Of a stretch of 64,000 nucleotides of DNA, positions 38,407 to 46,811 are shown piece by piece. Under the pieces are notes generated by a model. That model did no database searches. It was given only the letters and a program-made list of their open reading frames with translations, and had not been told where the DNA came from. Positions within the stretch are counted from its first letter, which is position 1; each line of letters opens with the position of its first letter. The position numbers and the translations under genes are program-made. The stretch is from contig JOAA01000021.1 of NCBI GenBank assembly GCA_000720375.1, forward strand, positions 1 to 64,000, in the 5' to 3' direction. The stretch comes from Rhodococcus rhodnii (GTDB lineage Bacteria; Actinomycetota; Actinomycetes; Mycobacteriales; Pseudonocardiaceae).

Positions 38407-39005
38407 GTGAGTGTCCTTAGATAGTCGTCGATCAGTCGGATCTGCCGGGCGGGCGGGAACCTGTCCGGGTCGAACAGGGCCTGCACGACCAGACCGTGCG
38501 TCAGCGCGGCCGCCGAGGCGACCACGTCCTCCACATCGGCGTCTGCTGGGATCTCGCCCTTTTCGACCGCCGCGAGGACGTGTGGCCGGAGCTTGCCGCG
38601 CCACCGCTCGTACCGCGCGGTCTCGGTCGCGGCGAGCTCCTCGTCACCGATGGCCGCGTCCCAGAAACTCACCCATACCCGGTTCATCGCGACCGATTCG
38701 GGCGTCAGCGGCAGGACGTCGAGCAGGTACTCCCGCAGCGCCGCCAGCCCGGTCACGTCCAGCTCGCGGTAGAGCGCGGCCAGGGTGCGTTCCTCTGCCA
38801 CCGCGTGGGCATAGCGGACCAAGTCGCGTTTGGCCGGGAAGTAGTGCGTGAGCATCCCGGTCGACGCACCCATCTCCGCGGCCACCGCGCGCAGCGTGAG
38901 CCGGCCGAATCCGCGTGCCGCGAGGACACGCCAGACCGCTTCGGACACGTCACGCCTGCGGGCGTCGTGGTCGCCGGGGGCAGGAGGCATGGCATGATGG
39001 TACAT
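38376..39005 (-). CDS. TetR-family regulator upstream of ridA-like gene
   Basis: A 209-residue TetR protein: HTH in VSEAVWRVLAARGFGRLTLRAVAAEMGAS followed by TGMLTHYFPAKRDLV. It resembles BetI-type TetR regulators in its C-terminal domain. ATG at 39005 is used; MPPAPG at 38990 is an alternative. The start codon at 39005 is the edge of a palindrome, so the gene may be autoregulated and its mRNA leaderless. The downstream RidA-like gene overlaps it, and a GNAT gene is divergent. Confidence 0.88.
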   Translation of the reverse strand: MYHHAMPPAPGDHDARRRDVSEAVWRVLAARGFGRLTLRAVAAEMGASTGMLTHYFPAKRDLVRYAHAVAEERTLAALYRELDVTGLAALREYLLDVLPLTPESVAMNRVWVSFWDAAIGDEELAATETARYERWRGKLRPHVLAAVEKGEIPADADVEDVVASAAALTHGLVVQALFDPDRFPPARQIRLIDDYLRTLTCPSTTGSTT

Positions 39006-39020
39006 AACAAACGTTTGGTA
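39005..39020. promoter_or_regulatory. palindromic operator at the TetR/GNAT divergent promoters
   Basis: TAACAAACGTTTGGTA contains a perfect CAAACGTTTG core and has one mismatched pair in 16 bases. It touches the TetR start codon and lies 15 bases before the GNAT start. It is more AT-rich than the neighbourhood and well placed for autoregulation and control of the GNAT-kinase transcript. Confidence 0.65.
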
Positions 39021-39034
39021 CGGAGGTTCTGGGG

Positions 39035-39583
39035 ATGCTCTCGTTGCGCTTGACCGACGACGCCGAACTGCGCGCGTTGGAGCCGTGGAACGCCGAGGAG
39101 TTCGCGGCGCACATCGACCACGTCCGCGACTACATCGGACCGTGGATCGGGATGTCGCACGTCGTGACGGACACCGAGAGTGGACGCGCGGTCCTGCAGC
39201 GCTACATCGACAAGCTGGCCAGGGACGAAGGCCGGATCTACGGCATCTGGATCGAGGGAAAACTGATGGGCGGCACGCTGTTGCGTACGTTCGACGCGCA
39301 GAGCGGCACGTGCGAGATCGGCGTGTGGCTGGATCCGGACGCGGCCGGGCAAGGCCTCATCACCCGCGCCGCCCGGCACATGATCGACTGGGCGGTATGC
39401 GTTCGCGGAATGTCCCGCGTCGAATGGCGGTGCAGCCCGGAGAACGAACGCAGTATCGCTGTGGCACAACGGCTTGGCATGACGCTCGAGGGTGTGCTGC
39501 GTTCGGAGTACCCCATCAACGGCACCCGGCAGGACGCCCAGGTCTGGTCCGTGCTGGCCTCGGAATGGCCGTCGCGAAAGTAG
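39035..39583 (+). CDS. GNAT-family N-acetyltransferase, RimJ/RimL type
   Basis: A 182-residue acetyltransferase. Motif A, the acetyl-CoA loop, is GVWLDPDAAGQGLITRAA; the RimJ/L-type end VEWRCSPENERSIAVAQRLGMTLEGVLR is intact. Substrates of this group include ribosomal proteins, amino-glycosides and tRNA-like targets; none can be assigned. ATG start behind CGGAGGT. The Ser/Thr kinase gene begins 10 bases downstream, so they are likely co-transcribed. Confidence 0.92.
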   Translation: MLSLRLTDDAELRALEPWNAEEFAAHIDHVRDYIGPWIGMSHVVTDTESGRAVLQRYIDKLARDEGRIYGIWIEGKLMGGTLLRTFDAQSGTCEIGVWLDPDAAGQGLITRAARHMIDWAVCVRGMSRVEWRCSPENERSIAVAQRLGMTLEGVLRSEYPINGTRQDAQVWSVLASEWPSRK

Positions 39584-39593
39584 AATCGGGCGG

Positions 39594-40919
39594 GTGACGA
39601 ACAAGGACGACCTGGTCGCCGGGCGCTACCGGCTGGCAGGCCGGATCGGCCGCGGTGCGATGGGGGTGGTCTGGCGCGCGCACGACGAGCGCCTGGACCG
39701 GACGGTCGCGGTCAAACTCCTGTCGTTCGGCGCGGCACTCGGTGGCACAGACGGCGAACAGGTCGACGCGCGCGTGATGCGCGAGGCCCGCCTCGCCGCC
39801 AGGATCCAGCATCCCAACGCGATCCAGGTGCACGATGTCGTGGAGCACGAAGGCAGGCCATGTCTGATCATGGAATACCTGCCCTCCGAAAGTCTTTCGG
39901 CGGTACTGAACGACCGGGGCACATTGCCCGCGGACGAGGTGGCCAGGATCGGCGCCCAGATCGCCGGGGCACTGGCCGCCGCGCACGAGGTCGGCATCGT
40001 GCACCGGGACATCAAGCCTGACAACGTTTTGATAGCGCCGGACGGCACGGTGAAGATCACCGACTTCGGGATCTCCCGAGCGGTCGGGGACGCGACGATG
40101 ACCAGCAACGGCATCATCGCGGGCACACCGGCGTTCCTGGCGCCGGAAGTCGCGGGCGGCGGCAAGGCGGGTTTCCCGTCCGATGTGTACTCCTTGGGCT
40201 CAACCCTTTACGCCGCAACGGAGGGCATGCCTCCGTTCGGTGTGGACGACAACACGATCGCCTTACTGCTCAAGGTGTCCACGGGCGAGATCACGCCGCC
40301 ACGCCAGTCCGGGACGCTCAGCCCGCTGCTGTTATGGCTGTTGCGCCCGGATCCCAGCGAACGCCCGAGCATGCGTGAAGCCGAGGACTATCTGGCGACG
40401 GGCAAACAGCCGCCGGAGTTCCAGCCACGCACCGCGACCATGACGCTGCCGCCGCCGAAACCTCGCAGGCGCGGGGCCTGGCTGGCGGCAGCGGCCGTTC
40501 TCCTTGTGGCTGTTGGACTTGTGGTCGGACTGGCGATCAACCGTGGCCGGCCGTCGCAGCCACAGGTCTTGCAGGAACCACTGATTGTTCCCAGCAGCAG
40601 GACCACCACCAGCCGGGCACAGTCGACATGTGAGGCGGAGTACCGGATCACCAACTCGTGGCCGGACGGCTATGAGGCTTTGGTGACCGTCCGCGCGAAG
40701 GCCACCCGGTTGAACGGCTGGACCGTGAGCTGGACTTTGCCGGGCGGGCAACGAATCACCAACCTGTGGAACGGAACCCTGTCGCAGGACGGCACCTCGA
40801 TCCAGGTGGCGGCAGCGCAGTGGAACACGGCCGTCGAGTCGTCCACCTCCTTCGGTTTCATCGCGGGAACCAACGGCCCGAACCCGGTGAAGCCGGACGT
40901 GACCTGCACGGCCCGCTAA
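39594..40919 (+). CDS. transmembrane Ser/Thr protein kinase with CBM2-like sensor domain
   Basis: A 441-residue PknB-type kinase. The kinase domain (about 10-265) has the GRGAMG loop, Lys41, HRDIKPDN (Asp about 139) and DFG (about 156-158). One membrane helix (about 296-318) leads to a short Ser/Thr-rich linker and an extracellular domain (about 345-441) with the pattern of a family 2 carbohydrate-binding module: YRITNSWPDGYEALVTV, LNGWTVSWTLPGGQ, NLWNG and STSFGFIAG, with the three exposed Trp and flanking Cys residues. It may sense cellulose, chitin or wall glycans outside. GTG at 39594 is the natural start; the frame runs open upstream into the GNAT gene. Confidence 0.9.
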   Translation: MTNKDDLVAGRYRLAGRIGRGAMGVVWRAHDERLDRTVAVKLLSFGAALGGTDGEQVDARVMREARLAARIQHPNAIQVHDVVEHEGRPCLIMEYLPSESLSAVLNDRGTLPADEVARIGAQIAGALAAAHEVGIVHRDIKPDNVLIAPDGTVKITDFGISRAVGDATMTSNGIIAGTPAFLAPEVAGGGKAGFPSDVYSLGSTLYAATEGMPPFGVDDNTIALLLKVSTGEITPPRQSGTLSPLLLWLLRPDPSERPSMREAEDYLATGKQPPEFQPRTATMTLPPPKPRRRGAWLAAAAVLLVAVGLVVGLAINRGRPSQPQVLQEPLIVPSSRTTTSRAQSTCEAEYRITNSWPDGYEALVTVRAKATRLNGWTVSWTLPGGQRITNLWNGTLSQDGTSIQVAAAQWNTAVESSTSFGFIAGTNGPNPVKPDVTCTAR

Positions 40920-40963
40920 TACTTAGCCCTTGCGCTAAGTATCTCGACGGGTTAATACTTAGC
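40919..40963. promoter_or_regulatory. three-half-site operator before the arsR-type gene
   Basis: ATACTTAGC (40919), its complement GCTAAGTAT (40934) and a third ATACTTAGC (40955) precede the ArsR start codon by three bases. The first two form an inverted repeat with six bases between. ArsR/SmtB proteins bind imperfect inverted repeats of this kind. The first half-site begins at the last base of the kinase stop codon. Confidence 0.75.
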
Positions 40964-40966
40964 CGC

Positions 40967-41296
40967 ATGGCACAGTATTCGGCTGAGCTCGACGGGGTGT
41001 TCGTAGCCCTCGCTGACCCGACCCGGCGTGACGTCATCCGGCGTCTGGGCCGCGGCCCGACGAGCGTCGGTGATCTTGCCCGCGAGTTCCCGATAACCCT
41101 TCCGTCCTTCATGAAGCACGTGCGGACGCTCGAGGCCAACGGCCTGATCCGCACGGACAAGGTCGGCCGGGTGCGGACCTGCGTGCTCAACCGCGAGCGC
41201 CTCGCCCTGGTCGACGGCTGGCTCGCCGAGCAGCGCCGGATCTGGGAAGAGCGCACCGACCGCCTGGAACGCCTTGTCACTGAGGAGCAGCAATGA
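40967..41296 (+). CDS. ArsR/SmtB-family regulator
   Basis: A 109-residue winged helix protein: ALADPTRRDVIRRLGRGPTSVGDLAREFPITLPSFMKHVRTLEANGLIRTDKVGRVR. It lacks the metal-binding cysteines of true metal sensors and belongs to the SRPBCC-linked subgroup that is generally partnered with AHSA1-domain proteins. The downstream AHSA1 gene overlaps its stop by four bases. It is probably autoregulated through the three half-sites ahead of it. Confidence 0.92.
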   Translation: MAQYSAELDGVFVALADPTRRDVIRRLGRGPTSVGDLAREFPITLPSFMKHVRTLEANGLIRTDKVGRVRTCVLNRERLALVDGWLAEQRRIWEERTDRLERLVTEEQQ

Positions 41297-41757
41297 ATCC
41301 CGATCTTGATCTGACCATCGAGCGCGTCATCCGCGCCCCACGCGCGACCGTGTGGAAGGCGTGGACCGACCCCGAACGCTTCGCGAAATGGTTCCTCCCG
41401 GCTCCGATGGTGTGCCGGGTCGACCGGCTGGAAGCCCACGCCGGCGGCGGGCTCGTGACGCGGATGAGCGAGGACGGCGTGCGGTTCGTACCGCACATCG
41501 ACGCGAGTTTCCTCCTCGTCGAGGAGAACACGAGGATCGTGTACACCAACGCCATCGACAGCTCATGGCGCCCGATGAATCCCGAGCCGGTCGCCCTGAC
41601 GGCCGAGATCATCCTCCGCGATCACCCGGACGGCACGGACTATCAAGCGATTGTCCGGCATGGGGATCCGGCGTCCCGGGCCCGTCACGAGGAAATGGGC
41701 TTCTTCGAAGGCTGGGGAACCGTCACCAAGCAGCTCGCCGAGGTCGCCGAACAGTGA
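41293..41757 (+). CDS. AHSA1/SRPBCC-domain protein
   Basis: A 154-residue START-like domain beginning DLTIERVIRAPRATVWKAWTDPERFAKWFLP, a standard AHSA1 opening, with GFFEGWGTVTKQLAEVAE at the end. These proteins pair with ArsR-type regulators across bacteria; their activity is unknown, with ligand binding suspected. Overlaps on both sides (ATGA with ArsR, GTGA with the reductase) show a tightly coupled three-gene operon. Confidence 0.92.
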   Translation: MNPDLDLTIERVIRAPRATVWKAWTDPERFAKWFLPAPMVCRVDRLEAHAGGGLVTRMSEDGVRFVPHIDASFLLVEENTRIVYTNAIDSSWRPMNPEPVALTAEIILRDHPDGTDYQAIVRHGDPASRARHEEMGFFEGWGTVTKQLAEVAEQ

Positions 41758-42380
41758 AGATCACGCTCACTTCCTTCGTCACCCTTGACGGGGTCAGCCA
41801 AGGCCCCGGCTCACCGGCCGAGGACACCAGCGACGGCTTCACCCGCGGCGGCTGGCTCGTGCCGTACCTGGACGAACTGTTCGTCCGGCGCACCTCGGAA
41901 TGGCTGGACCTCGCCGACGGCCTGCTGCTCGGGCGACGCACGTACGAGGCGTTCGCCCGTGACTGGCCGCGGATCACCGACCCGGACGACCCGTTCACCG
42001 AGCGGATGAACGCCCTGCCGAAGTACGTGGTGACCAACACCCTCACGGCAGGGACCTGGAACCCGACGACCGTACTGCCCGGCGATCCACTTCGGACAGT
42101 CGGCGAACTCAAGGCGCGGCCGGGCCGGGAACTGCAGATCCACGGCAGTTCCCGGCTCGGCAACGCCCTCTTGGCTGCGGGGCTTGTCGACGTGGTCCGG
42201 CTGGTCGTCGCTCCCACCGTGATCGGGTCCGGGCGGCGGTTGTTCGACCATCCGACCGAACCCGTCGGCCTCAAGCTCGCCCATCACGAGGTGACGACAA
42301 CCGGCATGCTCGTACTTCATTACGAGCCCGTCGGCGTTGCCCCGACAGCGAAGTACGAGGGCGTCAGCGCGTTCGTCTAG
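41754..42380 (+). CDS. dihydrofolate-reductase-like (RibD C-terminal) protein
   Basis: A 208-residue protein of the RibD_C/DHFR-like superfamily: KITLTSFVTLDGVSQGPG opening, DGLLLGRRTYEAFARDWP, KYVVTNTL, GRELQIHGSSRLGNALLAAGLVD, then VVAPTVIGSGRRLFD. These bind NAD(P)H and a pterin-like ligand; most stand-alone members have no assigned reaction. GTG start overlapping the AHSA1 gene. Final gene of the ArsR operon; its stop overlaps the end of the convergent NAGPA gene by four bases. Confidence 0.9.
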   Translation: MKITLTSFVTLDGVSQGPGSPAEDTSDGFTRGGWLVPYLDELFVRRTSEWLDLADGLLLGRRTYEAFARDWPRITDPDDPFTERMNALPKYVVTNTLTAGTWNPTTVLPGDPLRTVGELKARPGRELQIHGSSRLGNALLAAGLVDVVRLVVAPTVIGSGRRLFDHPTEPVGLKLAHHEVTTTGMLVLHYEPVGVAPTAKYEGVSAFV

Positions 42381-43903
42381 CGCGTTAGCACCAATGCGTC
42401 GCCGACCGCGCGCTCACCGGTGGCATCCGACGGCATGCTGATCATCTTGCCGTTGACGGTCATGGTGACGGATCCGCCGCCGTCGAGGTTCATCGCTCGC
42501 ACGGCACCGAGTGAGCGAACCAGTTCGGCGGCTTCGGTCAGGCCCAGTCCGTCGCTGTATCCGGGCTGCCGCCCAGCGGCCGTCACGATGATCAGCCTGC
42601 CGGAACGGTCGACACCGAGCACCATCCGCGGATTGCGCTTGAGTCCCCAGGTATAGGCGAAGGACGGATCCCCGATCCGTTCGATGCCGTCGGCGCCGAA
42701 GTCCACCGCGACCCAGCCGTCCCGCACGAGCTCAGGGCCACCGTTGACGATGTCGTCGCCACGCCCCAGCCGTACCTCCCGGCCTGTCGAGTCGGTGATG
42801 CGCTGCTCAATGGTGAGCACACTGCCGGCCACCGCGTGGTCGCGCAGCCATTGAGCTCCATCACCGATTCCGGCGAGCACACTGCCGTCGGTTGGCACGG
42901 CGCCGCCCCTGGCACGGAGCTCAAGAACCCGGCCCGTGCGATCGAGCACCGCTTCCACGCCCTCGCCCGTTGGTGTGTTGGCGCCGAGCTGTGGGGTGAA
43001 CTGCACGATCTCGGACGGATCCGTGCAGGTGACGTCGTGCTGTGGCCGTTCGGTCGGCTGGTCGCCACCGACTCCGCCGCAGTTGCGGATCTTGCCGGGG
43101 ATGCGGTTGATGCCGTCCACGAGCTCGGACGCGTTGCCCGCGCGCACCTTGAGCGACGTGGCGAGGTGCGCCAGTTCGGGGCGGAGACCGTCACCGCGCA
43201 GGATCGCCGCGATCCGGCCGTTCGTCGACGCGCTCTGCAGAGTGCCATCGTATGCGGCGATGCCTGCCGACGCGCCCGGGACGCCGTCGACGCTTTCCAT
43301 GATGAAGAAGCCCGCGTTGATCGCCAGCAATGCGTTGCCGGACATGGCGGTCACGGTCTCCCGCCCGGCGACCGACCTGCCGTAGCTGGCCGCGAGCTGT
43401 CCACGGAACCGGCGCGGGTCGATGATCACGGCCTTGACCTGCGCGATGCCCGTGCCGGGCGTTCCGTCGGCGCCGGTCCATTCGCTGATCGCGTCGAATC
43501 CGGCCGCGGCCAACGCGGTCCGCTGGTTGTCCGCCTGGTTCTGCCCGCCGAAAACACCGACACGGACCCGCGATCCGATCAGCCCACGCCGGTCGGATCC
43601 CGCAGGCCACTCCACACGCTCGACACGTGGGCTGAATCCGGCATTACGCAGGCGGTCAGCGAGCGCATCGGGATCCGCGACCAGGTGGGATCCGTTGGCG
43701 CGCACGGTGACCGTCCAGTGGTCCGCGCCGGGACGGCCCGTGATCACGCCCTGGTACAGATCGACGCCTTGTGCCAGCCGGTCGTGCTGCCAACCGGGAA
43801 GCGGTGTCTCGGTGGCACCGACGGTCGACCCACCGCCGACAGAGATGACGGCTGACGTGGCGACCAACGCCACCACGCCAACACGGAACGGACGAGTGCG
43901 CAC
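42377..43903 (-). CDS. exported phosphodiester glycosidase (NAGPA-domain) protein
   Basis: A 508-residue protein with a signal peptide (basic start, hydrophobic 8-24, AxA-like cleavage near residue 30). Residues ~60-150 (WTVTVRANGSHLVADPDALADRLRNAG ..., RVRVGVFGGQNQADNQRTALAAAGF) resemble two SPOR-like strand-helix units. The remainder is a NAGPA domain: AINAGFFIMES, GGPELVRDGW, and RAMNLDGGGSVTMTVNG near the end, with the conserved DGGGS. NAGPA-type enzymes remove GlcNAc or similar from phosphodiesters, here probably cell-wall or exopolysaccharide groups. Confidence 0.88.
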   Translation of the reverse strand: MRTRPFRVGVVALVATSAVISVGGGSTVGATETPLPGWQHDRLAQGVDLYQGVITGRPGADHWTVTVRANGSHLVADPDALADRLRNAGFSPRVERVEWPAGSDRRGLIGSRVRVGVFGGQNQADNQRTALAAAGFDAISEWTGADGTPGTGIAQVKAVIIDPRRFRGQLAASYGRSVAGRETVTAMSGNALLAINAGFFIMESVDGVPGASAGIAAYDGTLQSASTNGRIAAILRGDGLRPELAHLATSLKVRAGNASELVDGINRIPGKIRNCGGVGGDQPTERPQHDVTCTDPSEIVQFTPQLGANTPTGEGVEAVLDRTGRVLELRARGGAVPTDGSVLAGIGDGAQWLRDHAVAGSVLTIEQRITDSTGREVRLGRGDDIVNGGPELVRDGWVAVDFGADGIERIGDPSFAYTWGLKRNPRMVLGVDRSGRLIIVTAAGRQPGYSDGLGLTEAAELVRSLGAVRAMNLDGGGSVTMTVNGKMISMPSDATGERAVGDALVLTR

Positions 43904-44045
43904 GAATGCTCCTCAAGGACGGCCGATGATCGACCCGGCCATCCCAGCACCGGATCTTGACAGCGACCCAGCCTGCAGATGAACAGCTCCATATCGAGTT
44001 CACGCACGCAAGCCGGACTGCGATGGAAAGCTCACCGAGCCGGTG

Positions 44046-44687
44046 TCACATCCAGCCGATGGCGATCTTCGCGTCGTCGGCTCCGGCCCGGGTGAGGCGC
44101 TCCCACAGGGCGTCCGAGTAGAGCCAGTCGCGGATCAGCGGGGCGGAGTCCTCGAAGTACTGCCACCAGGCCAGAGTCCCCTTTGTCTCGGTGCGGGCCC
44201 AGTTCTCCGCCAGCCTGGCGATCGCGGCGTCCGCGTCGGCGCCGAGCGTGTCCAGGTAAGCCAGCCACGGCGCCATTTGCTGATCGATGTGTGCGGCGGC
44301 GCAGATGAGCGACGCAAGCCGGTGCGCGGACTTGTCGCCGGTGAAGGCGGTCGCGATGATCTCGCGCATTGCCTGACGGATCGCGGCCTGTTCCTCGGCA
44401 GGCCACGTCGAGAAGCGGGCGTACGCCAACCCTCGCAGGATGAGTTCATCGGGCTGAGCCGCCAGCAATGTGAGGATCCGGGGCGCGAGGCCACGCCAGA
44501 TCAGGCCGTACTGGTCCGCCGACCAGTGATCAGTGACCTCGGTGGCGAACGAGCCGACCAGATCGTCCGGCACCTCGGCCGGGTCGCCACCGAGCAGGTC
44601 GAGGTCCGACTCCGAATAGCAGTACGTGCAGCCCTCGACCTTGCCGCCGACACGCGGAACCCCGGCGAAGACCTGGTCAAGATCCAT
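44046..44687 (-). CDS. hypothetical protein
   Basis: I do not recognise this family. The 213-residue product is helical and acidic, with a CTYCY motif near residue 20 and aromatic-rich segments (DQYGLIWRGLAPRILTLLAA, ENWARTETKGTLAWWQYF). It has no signal peptide or membrane helix. ATG at 44687 is the first good start; the open frame upstream overlaps the neighbouring gene. Similar proteins seem common in actinomycetes without annotation. Confidence 0.72.
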   Translation of the reverse strand: MDLDQVFAGVPRVGGKVEGCTYCYSESDLDLLGGDPAEVPDDLVGSFATEVTDHWSADQYGLIWRGLAPRILTLLAAQPDELILRGLAYARFSTWPAEEQAAIRQAMREIIATAFTGDKSAHRLASLICAAAHIDQQMAPWLAYLDTLGADADAAIARLAENWARTETKGTLAWWQYFEDSAPLIRDWLYSDALWERLTRAGADDAKIAIGWM

Positions 44688-44718
44688 GCCGGGGACAATA
44701 CGGGCCGAAGCCCTCAGC

Positions 44719-45075
44719 CTACGACGCCTTTTGGGCCACCTCGAGCTCTGCGTCGGGGACCAGGCGGTTGGCGATGGTGTCCAGGCGCATGCGCAGCCTG
44801 AGCACGTCGCCGCGGAACCCCCCAGGGCGCTGCTGGCCCAGCGTCCAGCGTTCGACGAACACGCAGCACTCGTCCAGCACACGGTTGGCGGCCGCGATCG
44901 CCGCCCCGGGCTGAGGAGAATCGACCGCGAGCAGGTCGGCCATGTGCCCGGCAAGCTCCTCGACGTCACGGATCACGTCTTCGACGGACCGATCCGGCAG
45001 CAGCACCGGTCTGTACATCACCAAGTGCACCCAGACCAGGGGTCCGAGCATGCGTTCCTCAGCGCCGGCAAACAT
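44719..45075 (-). CDS. hypothetical protein
   Basis: A 118-residue helical protein of no recognised family, with EDVIRDVEELAGHMADLLAVD, then ANRVLDECCVFVERWTLGQQRPGGFRGDVLRLRMRLDTIAN. It lies 31 bases upstream of the other hypothetical gene on the same strand, so the two may form a small operon. The heptad-like spacing of Leu and Val suggests a helical bundle. Confidence 0.65.
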   Translation of the reverse strand: MFAGAEERMLGPLVWVHLVMYRPVLLPDRSVEDVIRDVEELAGHMADLLAVDSPQPGAAIAAANRVLDECCVFVERWTLGQQRPGGFRGDVLRLRMRLDTIANRLVPDAELEVAQKAS

Positions 45076-45189
45076 GGCCGGGAGTTACCCAGCCCGGCAA
45101 GCTGTCAAACCACTGTCGGCGGGAACGACGCGAATTTCTCGGAAGTTGGTCCATTTGTCAGACACACTCACCTGCAGGAGGTAGTCCGC

Positions 45190-45849
45190 ATGGCCGCGAT
45201 CACACCTTGGTCCCGAGCGACCGCCAACCTCGGCCTGTTCGGCGTCGCGGCCTCCGTCCTGACCATCGGGTCACTGCACGTGTTGCCGCCGTCATCGCAG
45301 GTGAGCCCGGTGCGCCGGACCATCAGCGAGTACGCGCTACTCGAAGACGCATGGGTGTTCAACGTCGGGGTGATGGCACTGGCCATCGGGTCGTTCGCGG
45401 TGATCGCGGCACTGGTCAGCCGCCAGATCATCAAACCCTTCTCCCCCGCGTCGATCCTGATCGGCCTCTGGGCGCTGTGCCTGATCGCGATCGTGGTGTT
45501 CCCGAAGAACAACTGGGCCATCGGACCGAGCATCGGCGGCATGATCCACCGCTACGCCAGCGTGGTCGCGTTCATCGCGCTACCGATCGCGGCGATCATC
45601 GTCGGCCGTAAGGCGAAAGCCGCGTGGCCGGTGTGGCTGGGCGTGCTGGCGCTCGGCTGGTTCACGTTCATCCTGGGTGCCGTGCTGCTCCAGCCGGTCA
45701 CCGGAGTGCGCTGGTGGGTCGCGATTCCCCTTGGCGCGGTTGAGCGAGGGCTGCTCATCACCGAAGTAGCGGCAGTGGCAGCCCTCGCTTTGGTCAAGAC
45801 AGCGGCACCGTCACGAGCAGTGCTCGAGCGGGCTGTCGTAGCGGCTTGA
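45190..45849 (+). CDS. DUF998-family membrane protein
   Basis: A 219-residue membrane protein with six or so hydrophobic segments. SPVRRTISEYALLEDAWVFNVGV following the first helix is the DUF998 signature. The function of the family is unknown. ATG start behind CAGGAGG. Its final 39 bases overlap the 3' end of the convergent M23 peptidase gene. Confidence 0.85.
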   Translation: MAAITPWSRATANLGLFGVAASVLTIGSLHVLPPSSQVSPVRRTISEYALLEDAWVFNVGVMALAIGSFAVIAALVSRQIIKPFSPASILIGLWALCLIAIVVFPKNNWAIGPSIGGMIHRYASVVAFIALPIAAIIVGRKAKAAWPVWLGVLALGWFTFILGAVLLQPVTGVRWWVAIPLGAVERGLLITEVAAVAALALVKTAAPSRAVLERAVVAA

Positions 45850-46704
45850 TCCGGCTGAGCCGCCCCACCTGACGCATTTGTCAGGTGCGGCGGCCCGTAC
45901 CGGTCCGGCGTAGTACTCGAAATTGCCGGAATCGGTCACCCTGGAGGCGCCCTCGACCTCCAAATACGCCGATACCGCCGTCGCGCTGCCGACCGATGCG
46001 CTCTTGATCGTCACCACGCAGTTCTGTGAAGTGCTGTTGTTCCACAACAAATAGACGGTCGCCGCCGAGGCGATCGCGGCGGAGTCGATCACGCTGAAAC
46101 CACTGCCGCAAACCTCGGCCGCCTCATACGGGTTCGCTCCCCCGTCGCAATTGCGCGAGGTCACCGTTTGGTCGGGATAGCCGAACGTCACGCCGTTGAA
46201 GACCGCTTTCTGGATGTTCGCCGGATATGACGTGTCGGTCGTGCGGACCTCGTAGTGCAGATGCGGCGAGATGTTGTTGCCCGGCTTGCTCGTGTTGCCG
46301 ACCTCGCCGATTTTCTGACCCCGGCTGACCTGCTCGTTCAACCCGACCGAGCGCACGCGCAAGTGCGCGTAGTAGGTCGACCAGCCGCCGCCGTGGTCGA
46401 TCTTGACCAGATTCCCGTAGCCGTTCGCGGATCCCTGGTGTGCCGAGATCACGACCTTGCCCGCGGCCGCGGCGACAACCGTGTCACCGAGATCCGCGTC
46501 CGCTGTGCTGCCCCGGTTGAAGTCGAGCTCCCACGCCCGGTGCGCGCTGGAATTGCTGGAGTTACCGTGCCACGCCTGATTGCACGGGAAGGGCAACTGG
46601 AACGCAGGCCGTGGCCCGGCCGCCTCCGCCGCCCCCGCGAAGACAATGAATCCGGTCGCACTGAGCAGTGCGACGCCCAAGCTGATCAACCGCTTGACTC
46701 TCAT
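45811..46704 (-). CDS. secreted M23-family metallopeptidase
   Basis: A 297-residue exported protein with a signal peptide (MRVKRLISLGVALL..., cleavage after ...AEAA near residue 28). The M23 (lysostaphin/LytM) domain has AHRAWELDFNRG, where His and Asp bind zinc, ISAHQGSANGYGNLVKIDHGGGWSTYYAHL, and SPHLHYEVR, with the HxH zinc/catalytic pair. It should cut peptidoglycan cross-bridges or other peptides. The C-terminal ~110 residues form an unassigned beta-rich domain. The frame is open upstream to 46806, but only ATG 46704 gives a signal peptide. Confidence 0.93.
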   Translation of the reverse strand: MRVKRLISLGVALLSATGFIVFAGAAEAAGPRPAFQLPFPCNQAWHGNSSNSSAHRAWELDFNRGSTADADLGDTVVAAAAGKVVISAHQGSANGYGNLVKIDHGGGWSTYYAHLRVRSVGLNEQVSRGQKIGEVGNTSKPGNNISPHLHYEVRTTDTSYPANIQKAVFNGVTFGYPDQTVTSRNCDGGANPYEAAEVCGSGFSVIDSAAIASAATVYLLWNNSTSQNCVVTIKSASVGSATAVSAYLEVEGASRVTDSGNFEYYAGPVRAAAPDKCVRWGGSAGSSRYDSPLEHCS

Positions 46705-46783
46705 CCCCGGTCCCTTCGCTGGATGCACGGCGAGAGTGTCGGACCGGGACTTATAAAACAGATACAACCAAAGTTCTACAAAA

Positions 46784-46797
46784 ACGTGACGCCACGT
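46784..46797. promoter_or_regulatory. weak palindrome between M23 and PaaX-type genes
   Basis: ACGTGACGCCACGT has 5-base complementary arms (ACGTG/CACGT) and lies 14 bases before the PaaX-type start codon. The surrounding ~50 bases (46745-46785) are unusually AT-rich for this genome, as expected of a promoter region. Short arms mean the assignment is tentative. Confidence 0.35.
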
Positions 46798-46811
46798 CGA
46801 AATCATGTACT

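Noticed and set aside
46705..46806. Longer N-terminus for the M23 peptidase
   Set aside because: Translation from 46806 would place aromatic, charged residues before the signal peptide; ATG 46704 gives a normal export signal.
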